64,000 nt of DNA from Microbacteriaceae bacterium (GCA_004297935.1 SCRE01000008.1:124001-188000), one strand, 5' to 3'. Numbered from the stretch's first letter, positions 47,506 to 58,088 are shown. Translations and numbers: made by a program. The notes: a model not told the origin generated them from the sequence alone.

Positions 47506-49106
47506 CGCAGCCGCCAACCGGCCTCCCCCTTGATCACGAGGGCGGAGGCCGGTCTGCTTTGCGGATTCGGCGGGGTGAGCTCTACCAGCGCAGAATCTCC
47601 GGTGCGCTGAATCAGGGATGCCGCAAACTTCGAGTAGTCGATCAACGACTCGCGTGCGGCGGCGCCCGCCCGTGATTGCACCGCAGCGCGATCCTTTTCC
47701 AGCTGAGCAGAATCAGCTTGGTCGACGGCGTTCAAGCATGCCGCCGCAGCCTGCGCGAAACAGCGCGCTCGCTCCGCCAGCAGTACGGTGACCGCATCCA
47801 CCGGGTCGTCCGCACCGACTACGACCGCTGCAGTCGGTGGCGGCGACCAAGACGGGTCCGGCGTCGGCGCTCCGCCCCCGCTGGCTGCATGCTGCGCCGG
47901 ACGCGGCGCCGCGGTGAAAGCCGGAGAGGTCGCCGTCGGGTACGCCGTGCGGTGTCCGGGTGGAATGACGGCCAAGCCGGCGATCGCGATCGCCCCGGCG
48001 ATCGCCCCGGCGACGATCAGCGGCTTCTTGTGAGCAGCGGCGAACGGCGTGCATCGCCGAGCGACAGCGCGCAACGGGCCGGCATCCCAGACCTCCTCGG
48101 CCCGCCTGGCGAAGCGGTCCCACCTGCCCCCTGGCAACAGATTTCCGCGCGACCCCTGAGCCTGCGATCCCGGGGCTGCCAGCCCCGGACCTGCCAATCC
48201 CGGCCCCACCGGCTCCGGGCCCGGATTCGACTCGGCCGTCCCCGCGGTCATCCCCGTGGCCGTCCGCAGCCTCCGTGACGACGGTCCGAACACACGCTGG
48301 GACGCGGGCATGTCGCCCACCCGCGCGAGCCTGACGGGCGCCGGTTGATCCAGCCGGAACAGCGCTGTCTCGAACTTCTCTGCGATGTCCCCACCTCGAC
48401 CGCAGGCAAGGTCGTCGATCATCCGCGCGAGATGCGCCAATTCGTTTGCGCGAGACTCACCATCGACCCGATCCAGGACCGTCTGGGCAAACGTGCGGTA
48501 ACGCTCCCAGTCGCGCCTGACGTCCGCCCGGAATTCGTCGGTGCCCGGTCGCGCGAGTCGCACGGCATGACCGAGCCCGATCAGGACGGGGCGTCCGGTG
48601 CGATCGAACAGCACGTTGCTCGCACTCACGGCGCCATGCCCGAAGCCCGCTCGATGCAGTGCCCGGATGCCGCGGAGCACTGACACCAGGATCGTGACGG
48701 CCTCACCGGTCCGGATGTGTTCCCGCACCCTCAGCAGAGCGGCGACCGTGCCGCCGTCCAACCGTTCCAGAACGATGCAACGCGGCACCCGGGAGCCGAA
48801 GCTCAGGTCGAGCAGCCGGACCACGTGCAAGGATTGCGCGGTCTCGCACGCGGCGACCTCCGTCTCGATGCTGTCATCGCAGACAGCCGGCTCGAATGCC
48901 TTGAGCGCGACCGGGGCCTGGCTGTCCTCGGCGAGTGCGAGGTACACACGCGAACGAGCGCCGACACCGAGCGTGCGGATCACCCGGTAGCCCGGGGTTC
49001 CGACCGGTTCGGGATCCGGTTCCGCCGCGATCGCACCCGGTGGCGCAGAAGCCGACGCGGTCGCCGCCTGCGGATCGGTCTGCGCTGCCGGAGTTCGTCG
49101 CCACAT
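47487..49106 (-). CDS. Membrane-anchored protein-kinase-like protein (pseudokinase)
   Basis: 539-aa protein. Residues 35-270 have a Ser/Thr kinase fold with a glycine loop (TLGVGARSRVYLA) and the ATP lysine (PVALKAF). The catalytic HRD motif is HGA (GHGAVSASNVLF) and DFG is GLG (LIGLGHAV), so phosphotransfer residues are missing. A Gly/Pro/Ala linker leads to one membrane helix (LIVAGAIAGAIAIAGLAVI near residue 365) and an extracytoplasmic Pro/Ala-rich region ending in a small domain (VELTPPNPQSRPASALVIKGEAGWRLRQIF). The architecture copies PknB-type receptors. A sensory or scaffold role is inferred. Confidence 0.82.
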   Translation of the reverse strand: MWRRTPAAQTDPQAATASASAPPGAIAAEPDPEPVGTPGYRVIRTLGVGARSRVYLALAEDSQAPVALKAFEPAVCDDSIETEVAACETAQSLHVVRLLDLSFGSRVPRCIVLERLDGGTVAALLRVREHIRTGEAVTILVSVLRGIRALHRAGFGHGAVSASNVLFDRTGRPVLIGLGHAVRLARPGTDEFRADVRRDWERYRTFAQTVLDRVDGESRANELAHLARMIDDLACGRGGDIAEKFETALFRLDQPAPVRLARVGDMPASQRVFGPSSRRLRTATGMTAGTAESNPGPEPVGPGLAGPGLAAPGSQAQGSRGNLLPGGRWDRFARRAEEVWDAGPLRAVARRCTPFAAAHKKPLIVAGAIAGAIAIAGLAVIPPGHRTAYPTATSPAFTAAPRPAQHAASGGGAPTPDPSWSPPPTAAVVVGADDPVDAVTVLLAERARCFAQAAAACLNAVDQADSAQLEKDRAAVQSRAGAAARESLIDYSKFAASLIQRTGDSALVELTPPNPQSRPASALVIKGEAGWRLRQIFEN

Positions 49107-49205
49107 GCCCTCAACTGTGCCCCTGCGAAACGATCTGCGGGCCGGGCTTCGGCTGATCGGTGGACAGTCCGGAGAATTGCGCACTGAGAGGGCCGAGAGC
49201 ATCGC

Positions 49206-49211
49206 TAGACT
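49206..49211 (+). promoter_or_regulatory. -10 element for lipB
   Basis: TAGACT, 6 nt, then the GTG start of lipB. Leaderless geometry with no ribosome binding site. Confidence 0.55.
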
Positions 49212-49217
49212 CGACAG

Positions 49218-49853
49218 GTGATCGACTTCGTCGCCACGGGACTAAGCGCCAATTCCGTGCCGTATCTTGAAGCCCTCGAACAACAGCGTGCAACGCACGC
49301 ATCCGTCGTCGCTGGGCTGGCGCCCGATACCGTTATCCTTCTCGAGCATCCTTCGGTGTACACCGCAGGCAAGCGCACGGAAGACTCCGAGCGTCCGATG
49401 GACGGGACTCCCGTCATCGACGTGGACCGCGGGGGCAAAATCACCTGGCATGGGCCCGGGCAACTCGTCGGCTACCCGATCGTGCGCTTGCGGGACCCGA
49501 TCGACGTCGTCGGATATGTCCGGCTGCTCGAGGGCATCCTGATCGATGTCCTCGACGAGCTCGGCGTTGCGTCGCATCGTGTACGCGGCCGCAGCGGAGT
49601 GTGGGTGCACACGGCCGGACCCGACGCGAAGATCGCGGCCATCGGCATCCGCGTCGCCGAGCGGGTGACGATGCACGGGTTCGCCCTGAACTGCTCGAAC
49701 AGCCTTGACGCGTACGACAGGATCGTCGCGTGCGGCATCGCCGACGCGGGCGTCACGACGATCAGCGAACAGCTCGGGCGCCGTGTCGATCCGATCGATG
49801 TCGCTCCCCTCGTACAGGAACGCTTCGCCGACGCGTGGGCGGCGACGGCATGA
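49218..49853 (+). CDS. lipB: Octanoyl-(acyl-carrier-protein) protein N-octanoyltransferase
   Basis: 211-aa LipB. Motifs: [28 protein letters not shown], the lysine in [10 protein letters not shown] and the acyl-cysteine in [12 protein letters not shown]. It transfers octanoate from acyl carrier protein to lipoyl domains such as that of the nearby E2. The stop overlaps the lipA start (ATGA), so the two steps are translationally coupled. Confidence 0.96.
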   Translation: MIDFVATGLSANSVPYLEALEQQRATHASVVAGLAPDTVILLEHPSVYTAGKRTEDSERPMDGTPVIDVDRGGKITWHGPGQLVGYPIVRLRDPIDVVGYVRLLEGILIDVLDELGVASHRVRGRSGVWVHTAGPDAKIAAIGIRVAERVTMHGFALNCSNSLDAYDRIVACGIADAGVTTISEQLGRRVDPIDVAPLVQERFADAWAATA

Positions 49854-50854
49854 GCGGCGATCTGGTGCACACCGGGGCGCAGGGACGCAAGCTGTTGCGT
49901 CTGGAGGTCCGCAACGCTCAGACGCCGATCGAGCGCAAGCCCGAGTGGATCAAGACCCGCGCCAGAATGGGTCCGGAATACCGGCAGCTGCAGGAGCTGG
50001 TCAAGACGGAGCAGCTTCACACGGTCTGCCAGGAGGCCGGCTGCCCGAATATTTACGAGTGTTGGGAAGACCGCGAGGCGACCTTCCTCATCGGCGGGTC
50101 GCGCTGCACCCGGCGCTGTGATTTCTGCTTGATCGACACCGGCAAGCCCGTCGACTACGACCGAGATGAGCCCCGGCGTGTTGCGGAGTCTGTGAACGCC
50201 ATGCGTCTGCGCTACGCCACGGTCACCGGCGTCACGCGAGACGATCTGCCGGACGAGGGCTCGTGGCTCTATGCCGAGACGATTCGTGAGATCCACCGGC
50301 AGGCACCGGGCACCGGCGTGGAGATCCTCGTTCCCGACTTCTCCGGCAGACCCGAACTGCTCGGCGAGGTGTTCTCCGCCGAGCCGGAGGTGTTCGCCCA
50401 CAATGTGGAGACGGTGCCACGGATCTTCAAACGAATCCGGCCGGCTTTCACGTACGAACGTTCCCTCGACGTTCTCACCCAGGGCCGGGCCGCCGGGCTG
50501 ATCACCAAGTCCAACCTCATCCTGGGCATGGGTGAAGAGCGCGCGGAGATCAGTCAGGCCCTGCGGGATCTGCATGACGCGGGCGCCGACATCGTCACGA
50601 TCACCCAGTATCTGCGCCCGAGCCCTCGGCACTTGCCGGTGGAGCGCTGGGTGCGCCCCGAGGAATTCGTCGAGCTGAAAGATGAAGCGCAGAGCATGGG
50701 TTTCCTCGGCGTGCTGTCGGGCCCCCTGGTGCGTTCCTCCTACCGCGCCGGCCGCCTCTGGGCGCAGTCCATGCAGGCGAAGGGCCGTGACATCCCGCCG
50801 CAATTGCGGCAATTGGCGGATGCCTCACTCGGCTTCGCGCAGGCGGTCTCCTGA
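49850..50854 (+). CDS. lipA: Lipoyl synthase
   Basis: 334-aa radical SAM enzyme. The auxiliary cluster cysteines are in [13 protein letters not shown]; the radical SAM motif is [11 protein letters not shown] (CX3CX2C). It inserts two sulfurs into the octanoyl group made by LipB. Starts within the lipB stop (ATGA). Ends with a normal LipA C-terminus. Confidence 0.97.
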   Translation: MSGDLVHTGAQGRKLLRLEVRNAQTPIERKPEWIKTRARMGPEYRQLQELVKTEQLHTVCQEAGCPNIYECWEDREATFLIGGSRCTRRCDFCLIDTGKPVDYDRDEPRRVAESVNAMRLRYATVTGVTRDDLPDEGSWLYAETIREIHRQAPGTGVEILVPDFSGRPELLGEVFSAEPEVFAHNVETVPRIFKRIRPAFTYERSLDVLTQGRAAGLITKSNLILGMGEERAEISQALRDLHDAGADIVTITQYLRPSPRHLPVERWVRPEEFVELKDEAQSMGFLGVLSGPLVRSSYRAGRLWAQSMQAKGRDIPPQLRQLADASLGFAQAVS

Positions 50855-50889
50855 CCCGCTTTTCGCACGACCGTGTGCTCGCGAGCCGG

Positions 50890-50895
50890 TATCCT
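50890..50895 (+). promoter_or_regulatory. -10 element for the DUF4191 gene
   Basis: TATCCT followed by 7 nt and the ATG at 50903, in the 48-bp gap after lipA. Suggests its own leaderless transcript. Confidence 0.5.
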
Positions 50896-50902
50896 AGAGA
50901 GC

Positions 50903-51607
50903 ATGGCAGGTAAGGATTCGAAGGCGACCAAGGAACCCGGCCGCTTCAAGCAGATGTGGCAGGTCTTCCAGATGACCCGCCGCTACGACTCGCGCGCACT
51001 CGGGTACATCATCGGGGCGGTCGCCTTGCCGATCGTCATCTCGGTCGTCGTGGCGTTGCTGTTCTCAGAGGGCAGCACCTTCACCATGGTGCTGTGGATC
51101 ATCTCGGGTGTGCTCGCCGGCGTGCTGCTGGGCATGATCGTGCTCGGGCGCCGCGCCGAACGCGCCGCGTACTCGCAGATCACGGGTCAACCGGGTGCCG
51201 TCGGCGCGGTTCTGCGCAGTTCGCTGAAGCGCGGCTGGCGGGGCAGCGAAATGCCCGTCGCCGTCAACGGCAAGACCCACGATGCTGTCTACCGGGCCAT
51301 CGGCCGCGGCGGGGTCGTCCTGATCAGCGAGGGTCCGAAGTCACGCACGGTCAAGATGCTCGACGAGGAGCGGCGCACCGTCGCGAAAGTGTTGCCGAAC
51401 GTTCCGATCACGGCTCTCAGCGTCGGCCCGGATAGCGACTCGTTGCCGTTGCACAAGGTCTCGCGTGCGCTGGCCAAGATCAAGCCTGCACTCACCAAGG
51501 CAGAGGTGCTCGCGATCGACAACAGACTCACCTCGCTCGGCGGCGCACGGATGCCGATCCCGAAGGGCGTTGACCCCCTGAAGGCACGTCCACAGCGCGC
51601 ACGCTGA
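50903..51607 (+). CDS. DUF4191 family membrane protein
   Basis: 234-aa protein with a short charged N-terminus, a conserved QVFQMTRRYD segment, two adjacent membrane helices (about residues 37-58 and 64-85) and a soluble C-terminal domain (SSLKRGWRGSEMPVAVN; RGGVVLISEGPKSR). It is conserved between lipA and glnA in actinobacteria; function unknown. The frame can start 10 codons earlier, but the family begins at MAGKDSK. Confidence 0.9.
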   Translation: MAGKDSKATKEPGRFKQMWQVFQMTRRYDSRALGYIIGAVALPIVISVVVALLFSEGSTFTMVLWIISGVLAGVLLGMIVLGRRAERAAYSQITGQPGAVGAVLRSSLKRGWRGSEMPVAVNGKTHDAVYRAIGRGGVVLISEGPKSRTVKMLDEERRTVAKVLPNVPITALSVGPDSDSLPLHKVSRALAKIKPALTKAEVLAIDNRLTSLGGARMPIPKGVDPLKARPQRAR

Positions 51608-51627
51608 GCGGCCGTACTTGCTCGCAG

Positions 51628-52056
51628 CTATGAGCGGATGAGCACGGTTCCTGCGATCTTGTCGTGGAAGCCGCGCTGATCCGAATCCCAGATGACGGCC
51701 GGGATCACGATCGCCAGGAGCAGGCTGCGCACGATCGGGCGCCACCAGCCGACCCATCCCCCGGTCACCGGCACCACCCGCAAGCCGACGAGCCGATGTC
51801 CGATGCTGCCGCCGATGGTCGGAATGAACACGATCTGCAGCGCCACGAACACGGCCATCGTGGCGAACCCGTCGTAGTGAAAGAACGCCATCGAGAAAAC
51901 GACCGCAAACGCCCAGTCGATCGCGAGTGCGCCGAAACGGCGGCCGGGCCTGCCGACGGAGTGCGACCCCGACTCCGGCAACCCGAGACGTTCACCGGGA
52001 AATCGACTGGGAGCGCGCTGCCCGACGGGCGTCGGGTTCGCGTCGGAAGAAGCCAT
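51628..52056 (-). CDS. RDD family membrane protein
   Basis: 142-aa protein with a disordered N-terminus and an RDD domain: GRRFGALAIDWAFA carries the conserved Arg and Asp, followed by three hydrophobic helices, GGSIGHRLVGLRV and a QRGFHDKIAGT end. Transport or stress roles are suggested for the family. Lies between DUF4191 and glnA, its usual place in actinobacteria; divergent from glnA. Confidence 0.9.
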   Translation of the reverse strand: MASSDANPTPVGQRAPSRFPGERLGLPESGSHSVGRPGRRFGALAIDWAFAVVFSMAFFHYDGFATMAVFVALQIVFIPTIGGSIGHRLVGLRVVPVTGGWVGWWRPIVRSLLLAIVIPAVIWDSDQRGFHDKIAGTVLIRS

Positions 52057-52084
52057 GCTTCGAGTTTAGGCTGACGCTGGGTGC

Positions 52085-52122
52085 GTAACATGTTGGAAAC
52101 ATTCGCGATACCGCAGAGAAAC
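52085..52122 (+). promoter_or_regulatory. GlnR-type operator upstream of glnA
   Basis: GTAAC-6 nt-GAAAC-6 nt-GATAC-6 nt-GAAAC: two full a/b half-box pairs at the spacing described for GlnR in Streptomyces and mycobacteria (GTnAC-n6-GaAAC repeated). It ends 74 bp before the glnA start and is in the gap divergent from the RDD gene. Predicts GlnR control of glnA under nitrogen limitation. Confidence 0.8.
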
Positions 52123-52196
52123 TCCGCACCGCTAGCGTCACACACGTATTGCGATCGCAATCTTCCCTCATGGCGAATCTTTTGGAGCCTTTCTCA

Positions 52197-53621
52197 ATGT
52201 TCAGCGACTCATCCGAGGTGCTCACCTTCATCAAGGAAACGGACGTCAAGTTCCTCGACATCCGATTCACGGATCTCCCGGGTGTGCAGCAGCACTTCAA
52301 CATCCCGGCGTCGACCGTCGACGAGGAGTTCTTCTCGGTCGGGCAGCTGTTCGACGGATCATCGATCCGCGGCTTCGCGTCGATCCACGAGTCGGACATG
52401 CAGCTGATCCCGGATGTCTCCACCGCCTATGTCGACCCGTTCCGGGCCGAACGCACCCTGGTGATGATCTTCGACATCTACAACCCGCGCAACGGCGAGA
52501 TCTATTCGAAGGATCCGCGCCAGGTCGCCAAGAAGGCGGAGAAGTTCCTGGCGTCGACCGGGATCGCAGACACCGCCTTCTTCGCCCCGGAGGCCGAGTT
52601 CTACATCTTCGACGACGTGCGCTATGAGGTCACCCAGAACTCGAGCTTCTACCGGGTCGATTCCGAGGAAGGCGCCTGGAACACCGGCCGCGAGGAAGAG
52701 GGCGGCAACCTCGCCAACAAGACCCCGTTCAAGGGCGGCTACTTCCCGGTCAGCCCGGTCGACAAGCAGGCCGACCTGCGCGACGACATCAGCCTCAAGC
52801 TGATCGCCGCCGGCCTCGTCCTCGAGCGCGCCCATCACGAGGTCGGATCGGGCGGCCAGGCCGAGATCAACTATCGCTTCGGCACGATGGTCGCCGCGGC
52901 CGACGACATCCTGAAGTTCAAGTACATCGTCAAGAACACGGCGAGCGAATGGGGCAAGACCGCCACATTCATGCCGAAGCCGCTGTTCGGCGACAACGGC
53001 TCCGGCATGCACACGCACCAGTCGCTCTGGAACGAGGGCAAGCCGCTGTTCTACGACGAGGCCGGCTACGGCGGATTGTCCGATCTCGCCCGTTGGTACA
53101 TCGGCGGCCTGCTCAAGCACGCCCCTGCGGTGTTGGCCTTCACGAACCCTTCGGTCAACTCGTTCCACCGCCTGGTGCCCGGTTTCGAGGCGCCGGTCAA
53201 TCTGGTCTATTCGGCCGGCAACCGATCGGCGTGCATCCGCATCCCGATCACGGGAACCAACCCGAAGGCCAAGCGCATCGAGTTCCGCGTTCCGGATGCC
53301 TCCGGCAACCCGTATCTGGCTTTCGCGGCGCAGCTGATGGCCGGTATCGACGGCATCAAGAACCGTATCGAACCGCACGAGCCGGTCGACAAGGACCTGT
53401 ACGAGTTGCCGCCGGAAGAGGCGAAGAACATTCCGCAGCTGCCGGGCTCGCTCGGTGAGGCCCTGCAGGCGCTGGAGGCCGACCACGACTTCCTCACAGC
53501 GGGCAATGTCTTCACGCCCGAACTGATCGAAACCTGGATCGACTACAAGCGCGAGAAGGAGATCAAGCCGCTCGCGCAGCGCCCGCATCCGTTCGAGTAC
53601 GAGCTGTACTACGGGGTCTGA
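52197..53621 (+). CDS. glnA: Glutamine synthetase type I
   Basis: 474-aa class I-beta glutamine synthetase. Signatures: [31 protein letters not shown], the ATP-site [18 protein letters not shown], and the adenylylation loop [12 protein letters not shown] with the target tyrosine. The ATG of MFSDSSEVL has GGAG 9 nt upstream; two earlier in-frame ATGs have none. The adenylyltransferase gene glnE lies directly after it on the other strand, and the stops are adjacent. Confidence 0.97.
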   Translation: MFSDSSEVLTFIKETDVKFLDIRFTDLPGVQQHFNIPASTVDEEFFSVGQLFDGSSIRGFASIHESDMQLIPDVSTAYVDPFRAERTLVMIFDIYNPRNGEIYSKDPRQVAKKAEKFLASTGIADTAFFAPEAEFYIFDDVRYEVTQNSSFYRVDSEEGAWNTGREEEGGNLANKTPFKGGYFPVSPVDKQADLRDDISLKLIAAGLVLERAHHEVGSGGQAEINYRFGTMVAAADDILKFKYIVKNTASEWGKTATFMPKPLFGDNGSGMHTHQSLWNEGKPLFYDEAGYGGLSDLARWYIGGLLKHAPAVLAFTNPSVNSFHRLVPGFEAPVNLVYSAGNRSACIRIPITGTNPKAKRIEFRVPDASGNPYLAFAAQLMAGIDGIKNRIEPHEPVDKDLYELPPEEAKNIPQLPGSLGEALQALEADHDFLTAGNVFTPELIETWIDYKREKEIKPLAQRPHPFEYELYYGV

Positions 53622-56600
53622 TCATCCTGTGGCCGGCTCCGCCCGTTCGCCCCTTCCGTAGAACGCGCGCTCGAACACGGCGCGCGAACGTCGGGTGACC
53701 GCCAGGTATTCTTCCTCGAGTTGCGTGGCCGAGCCGCGCGGGTAGGCCAGCAGACGGGCGACACCGTCCAGTTGCAGTCGATCGACCGGCAGCAGGTCCG
53801 AGGTCTTGTTCGTCCACAGCGTCATCGCCGACCGGGCACGGGAGGCGAACAGCCACGCCTCGCGCAGGAGCTGCGCATCCGTCGCATCGACCAATCCCGC
53901 GGCGACGGAGGCATCCAACGCCCCGAGTGTTGCCGTGGTCCGCAGTTGCGGAGTCACGGCGGCATGTTGCAGTTGGATCAATTGCACGAACCACTCGACA
54001 TCGCTCAGCGATCCCCGGCCGAGCTTGAGATGGCGCGACGGATCGGCGCCCTGCGGGAGCCGCTCGTTTTCGACACGGGCCTTGATCCGTTTGATCTCAC
54101 GAACGGACTGGTCCGGGATCGATGACGGATACCGGATCTCGTCGGCGAGGTCTTCGAAGTCGGCCAGCAGGCTCGCATCGCCGGCGACCCCCCGCGCTCG
54201 GAGCAGTGCCTGCGCCTCCCAGGTGAGCGACCAGCGCCGGTAGTACGCCCGATAGGACGTCAGCGACCGCACCGGTGTGCCGTTCTTTCCCTCGGGCCGC
54301 AGGCCGATGTCCAACTCCAGCGGCAGGCGATTGTCTTCGGTGAGCCGGTTCAGTTCCGAGACGATCTTCAACGCGCGCGTGTGCGCGCGATCCGGTTCGA
54401 GGCCGATGTCGCGAAAGACATACATGACGTCGGCGTCCGACCCGAAGCCGACCTCACGACCGCCGAACCGGCCCATGCCGATGATGGCGAACTCGATCCC
54501 TTCGTCACGCGAACGGATGGCGGCCAGCACGCCCGTCAGGAGCGTCTCGGTGATGTCGCTGAGCCCCTCGGCCAGCTCCTGCACGGTACACAGCCCGAGC
54601 ACGCTCGCGAAGGCGAGCCGCAGCACTTCGCGCCTCCTGGCCCCACGAAGGGCGGCGGCGGCGGCGTCAGCGTTCTTGTGCCGTGCAAGCACCGCGAGCA
54701 TCTCCTCGCGCAGCACCGCTCTGGGCCGCGGCAGCAACTCCTCTTCTGAGTCGAGCCACGCAACGGACTCCGGGATGCGCCCCACCAACTCCCCGACGAA
54801 TCGCGAGCCCGAAAGCACACGGGTCAGCCGTTCCGCCGCCCCGGAGGAATCGCGCAGCATCCGCAGAAACCAGTGGGTCGATCCGAGGTCCTCGCTGAGG
54901 CGGCGGAAGGTCCGCAGCCCGTAATCCGGGTCTGCGCCGTCGGCGAACCACTGCAGCATCACCGGGAGCAGATGACGTTGGATCGACGCCCGTCGCGATA
55001 CCCCCGCGGTCAGCGCCGCAATGTGCGCGAGCGCACCGCGCGGGTCGCGGAATCCGATTGCGGCCAGGCGTGCGATCGCCTGATCGCTGCTGAGGGCTCG
55101 TTCATCGGTCGGCAGCGCGGCGACGGCTGCGAGCAGCGGGCGGTAGAACAGCCGCTCGTGGAGTCCCCGCACCCGGCGTTTGACCCCGCTCCAGCGGTCG
55201 ATCAGTTCCTGCGCACTCGCGGCGAGTGTCGTTGCTCGAGCCAGCACTCGCAGGTCGTTCTCATCCCGCGGCATGAGATGTGTGCGCCGCAGCCCTTCCA
55301 GCTGCAGTCGGTGCTCCATCAGCCGCAGAACGCGGTAATCCTGCGCAAATTCGGCCGCCTCGGCCCGGCCGATATAACCTTGCGCAGCCAGCGCCGCCAG
55401 CGCGGGCAAGGTTCCCGGCTCCCTGATCACCTCGTCGTCGACGCCGTGCACCAGTTGCAGCAATTGCACGGTGAACTCGATGTCGCGCAGGCCGCCAGGC
55501 CCGAGCTTCAACTGCCGTTCGACCTCGTCATCCGGGATGTTGTCCGTGACCCGCTTACGCATCCGTTGCACGGATTCGACGAAGTTCTCCCGCAGGGAGC
55601 TGGTCCACACCTGCGGGGCGAGCGCATCGACATACCGCTGTCCGAGCGCGTGGTCGCCCGCCAGCGGGCTCGCCTTCAGGAGCGCCTGGAACTCCCAGGA
55701 TTTCGCCCAGCGCTGATAATAGGCCAGGTGAGAATCAAGGGTGCGCACGAGAGCGCCGTCCTTGCCCTCCGGTCGCAGGTTGGCGTCGACCTCCCATAGT
55801 TCCGGCTCGCGGTTCGGTGCGGCGATCCCTCGGATGGTCAGCACGGCGAGGCGGGTCGCGATGTCCACGGCGCGGGTGCTGCTCAGCCCTGCTGCTTCGT
55901 TGGGCTCGGTGACGAAGATCACGTCGACATCGCTGCGATAGTTGAGCTCGTGCGCGCCGGATTTGCCCATTCCGATGATGGCGAGAGTCGTCGCCGCGAC
56001 GTCGGCGGCGGGAAACCGGCCCGGTCCCGTGCCGACGGCATCTCTGCGCGCGACGACCAGGGACGCGTCGAGTGCGGCCGCGGCGAGGTCGGCCAGCGCG
56101 CCGGCGACTCCGTCGAGACCGGCCACCGGATCGGTCTGCCCGAGGTCGAAGCACGCGATCTGCGCCAATCCGCGCCGGTAGCAGGTGCGCAACGCGCTCC
56201 AGGCGACCTCGACGGTGAGCCCGTCCCCGGCGACCGCCTCGGCCAGCGCCGCACGCATGGCCTCAGGCGTCGGCAGCTCGGCCACGGGCTCGGCGAACAC
56301 GTCCAACTGGCCCGGTTGGCGCAAGAAGAACTCGCACAGCCCCGCGGAGGCGCCGAGAACCCGCAGCAGCCGTCCGGAGGCATCCGAATCGTCCAGAAGC
56401 GGCAGCACGGCGTCCGGGGCCTGTCGCAGCAGTTGAAGCAGCCTGTTCAGTGCGGCATCGGGATCGGCGCATCGCGACAGCACCGCCAAGGTGCCGTTCA
56501 GGTCCGCGGCAGCGAGGTCTGCGGCAGTGGAGCCTGCGGAACGCAATCTCTGCAACTCGTCGAGACGCTTTCGTGCCTCCCCTAACTCGACGAAGCCCGC

Positions 56601-56639
56601 GCGAGCCAGCATTGTCAGCGGCAGAGCATCACGAACCAC
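53622..56639 (-). CDS. glnE: Bifunctional glutamine-synthetase adenylyltransferase/deadenylase
   Basis: 1005-aa protein with two nucleotidyltransferase domains: the N-terminal half has GMGKSGAHELNYRSDVDVIFV and the C-terminal half GMGRFGGREVGFGSDADVMYVF; the helical GlnD-like segments between them (KLGPGGLRDIEF and KLGRGSLSDVEW) match GlnE. It adds and removes AMP on the tyrosine of glutamine synthetase. Its stop is next to that of glnA. It starts 21 bp after glnA2 and is likely cotranscribed with it. Confidence 0.96.
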   Translation of the reverse strand: MVRDALPLTMLARAGFVELGEARKRLDELQRLRSAGSTAADLAAADLNGTLAVLSRCADPDAALNRLLQLLRQAPDAVLPLLDDSDASGRLLRVLGASAGLCEFFLRQPGQLDVFAEPVAELPTPEAMRAALAEAVAGDGLTVEVAWSALRTCYRRGLAQIACFDLGQTDPVAGLDGVAGALADLAAAALDASLVVARRDAVGTGPGRFPAADVAATTLAIIGMGKSGAHELNYRSDVDVIFVTEPNEAAGLSSTRAVDIATRLAVLTIRGIAAPNREPELWEVDANLRPEGKDGALVRTLDSHLAYYQRWAKSWEFQALLKASPLAGDHALGQRYVDALAPQVWTSSLRENFVESVQRMRKRVTDNIPDDEVERQLKLGPGGLRDIEFTVQLLQLVHGVDDEVIREPGTLPALAALAAQGYIGRAEAAEFAQDYRVLRLMEHRLQLEGLRRTHLMPRDENDLRVLARATTLAASAQELIDRWSGVKRRVRGLHERLFYRPLLAAVAALPTDERALSSDQAIARLAAIGFRDPRGALAHIAALTAGVSRRASIQRHLLPVMLQWFADGADPDYGLRTFRRLSEDLGSTHWFLRMLRDSSGAAERLTRVLSGSRFVGELVGRIPESVAWLDSEEELLPRPRAVLREEMLAVLARHKNADAAAAALRGARRREVLRLAFASVLGLCTVQELAEGLSDITETLLTGVLAAIRSRDEGIEFAIIGMGRFGGREVGFGSDADVMYVFRDIGLEPDRAHTRALKIVSELNRLTEDNRLPLELDIGLRPEGKNGTPVRSLTSYRAYYRRWSLTWEAQALLRARGVAGDASLLADFEDLADEIRYPSSIPDQSVREIKRIKARVENERLPQGADPSRHLKLGRGSLSDVEWFVQLIQLQHAAVTPQLRTTATLGALDASVAAGLVDATDAQLLREAWLFASRARSAMTLWTNKTSDLLPVDRLQLDGVARLLAYPRGSATQLEEEYLAVTRRSRAVFERAFYGRGERAEPATG

Positions 56640-56660
56640 GGGTCTCGCCTCGGTGGACCG

Positions 56661-58001
56661 TCAGAGAATTCTGAGGTTCGAGTCGAGTTCGTAGGGCGTC
56701 ACCTGGGCGCGATAGTGCGCCCATTCCTGTCGCTTGTTCAGCAGGAAGTAGTTGTACACCTGTTCTCCCAGAGTCTCGGCGACGAGCTCGGATTCCTCCA
56801 TGCGATGGATGGCGTGGTCGAGGCTTGTCGGCAACTGGCTGTAGCCGAGGGCACGCCGTTCTGCGTCGCTGAGTGCCCACACATTGTCTTCGGCCTCGGC
56901 CGGAAGCTCGTACTCCTCCTCGATGCCCTTCAGCCCCGCCGCCAACATCAGGGAGAACGCCAGATACGGGTTGGCCGCCGAATCGATTCCCCGGTACTCG
57001 ACGCGGGAGCTCTGCCCTTTGCTGGGCTTGTAAAGCGGCACGCGTACGAGTGCCGAACGGTTGTTGTGACCCCAGCAGACGAAACTGGGCGCCTCGTCTC
57101 CGCCCCAGAGTCGCTTGTACGAGTTGACGAACTGATTCGTCACGGCGGTGATGTCCGGCGCGTGTTTCAGCAGGCCCGCGATGAACTGTCGCCCGGTCTT
57201 GGAAAGCTGGTACTGCGCGCCTGCCTCGAAGAACGCGTTCGTGTCCCCCTCGAACAGTGACATGTGCGTGTGCATTCCGCTCCCCGGCTGCCCGGACAGT
57301 GGCTTGGGCATGAAGGTCGCGTACACACCCTGCTCGATCGCCACCTCCTTGACCACGGTGCGGAAGGTCATGATGTTGTCCGCGGTGGCGAGCGCATCCG
57401 CGTAACGCAGGTCGATCTCGTTCTGCCCCGGACCGGCCTCGTGGTGACTGAACTCCACGGAGATGCCGAGGTCTTCGAGCATGCGCACAGAGCGGCGCCG
57501 GAAGTCGTGCGCCGTCCCGCCCGGAACGTTGTCGAAGTATCCGGCCGAGTCGACCGGGATCGGCTGACCGTCTTTGCCGAGCGTCGACGACTTGAGCAGG
57601 TAGAACTCGATCTCCGGATGCGTGTAGCAGGTGAACCCGCGCTCTGCGGCTTTCTCCAGCGTGCGCTTGAGCACGTTGCGCGGGTCGGCGACGGCCGGAA
57701 GGCCGTCCGGGGTGGTGATGTCGCAGAACATCCGGGCGGTCGGGTCGATCTCGCCGCGCCAGGGCAGGATCTGGAACGTCGCCGGATCCGGGTGCGCGAG
57801 CAGGTCGGATTCGAACAGCCGGGTCAGCCCCTCGATCGCCGAGCCGTCGAATCCGAGGCCCTCCGTGAACGCGCCCTCGACCTCGGCCGGGGCGATCGCA
57901 ACCGACTTGAGGGACCCGACCACGTCGGTGAACCAGAGGCGCACGAATTTGATGCCGCGTTCCTCAATCGTGCGTAGAACGAAGTCGCGCTGCTTGTCCA
58001 T
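56661..58001 (-). CDS. glnA2: Glutamine synthetase paralogue (GlnA2 type)
   Basis: 446-aa glutamine synthetase fold: [17 protein letters not shown], the metal-binding region [30 protein letters not shown] and the C-terminal [12 protein letters not shown] block. It is shorter than GlnA1. Actinobacterial GlnA2 proteins are synthetases, while other paralogues use polyamines; activity should be measured. Gene order glnA-glnE-glnA2 is the conserved actinobacterial order. The start is the ATG of [10 protein letters not shown] with GAGAGGGGC upstream. Confidence 0.93.
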   Translation of the reverse strand: MDKQRDFVLRTIEERGIKFVRLWFTDVVGSLKSVAIAPAEVEGAFTEGLGFDGSAIEGLTRLFESDLLAHPDPATFQILPWRGEIDPTARMFCDITTPDGLPAVADPRNVLKRTLEKAAERGFTCYTHPEIEFYLLKSSTLGKDGQPIPVDSAGYFDNVPGGTAHDFRRRSVRMLEDLGISVEFSHHEAGPGQNEIDLRYADALATADNIMTFRTVVKEVAIEQGVYATFMPKPLSGQPGSGMHTHMSLFEGDTNAFFEAGAQYQLSKTGRQFIAGLLKHAPDITAVTNQFVNSYKRLWGGDEAPSFVCWGHNNRSALVRVPLYKPSKGQSSRVEYRGIDSAANPYLAFSLMLAAGLKGIEEEYELPAEAEDNVWALSDAERRALGYSQLPTSLDHAIHRMEESELVAETLGEQVYNYFLLNKRQEWAHYRAQVTPYELDSNLRIL

Positions 58002-58075
58002 TCTGCCCCTCTCATGCCACCCTCTAGGCTACTGGTTCACCGGCCCGATTCGCCCACCGGGCACTGCGGCATCAC

Positions 58076-58081
58076 TAGACT
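58076..58081 (+). promoter_or_regulatory. -10 element for panB
   Basis: TAGACT followed by 7 nt and ATG at 58089. Leaderless geometry. Confidence 0.5.
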
Positions 58082-58088
58082 TTGCGGC

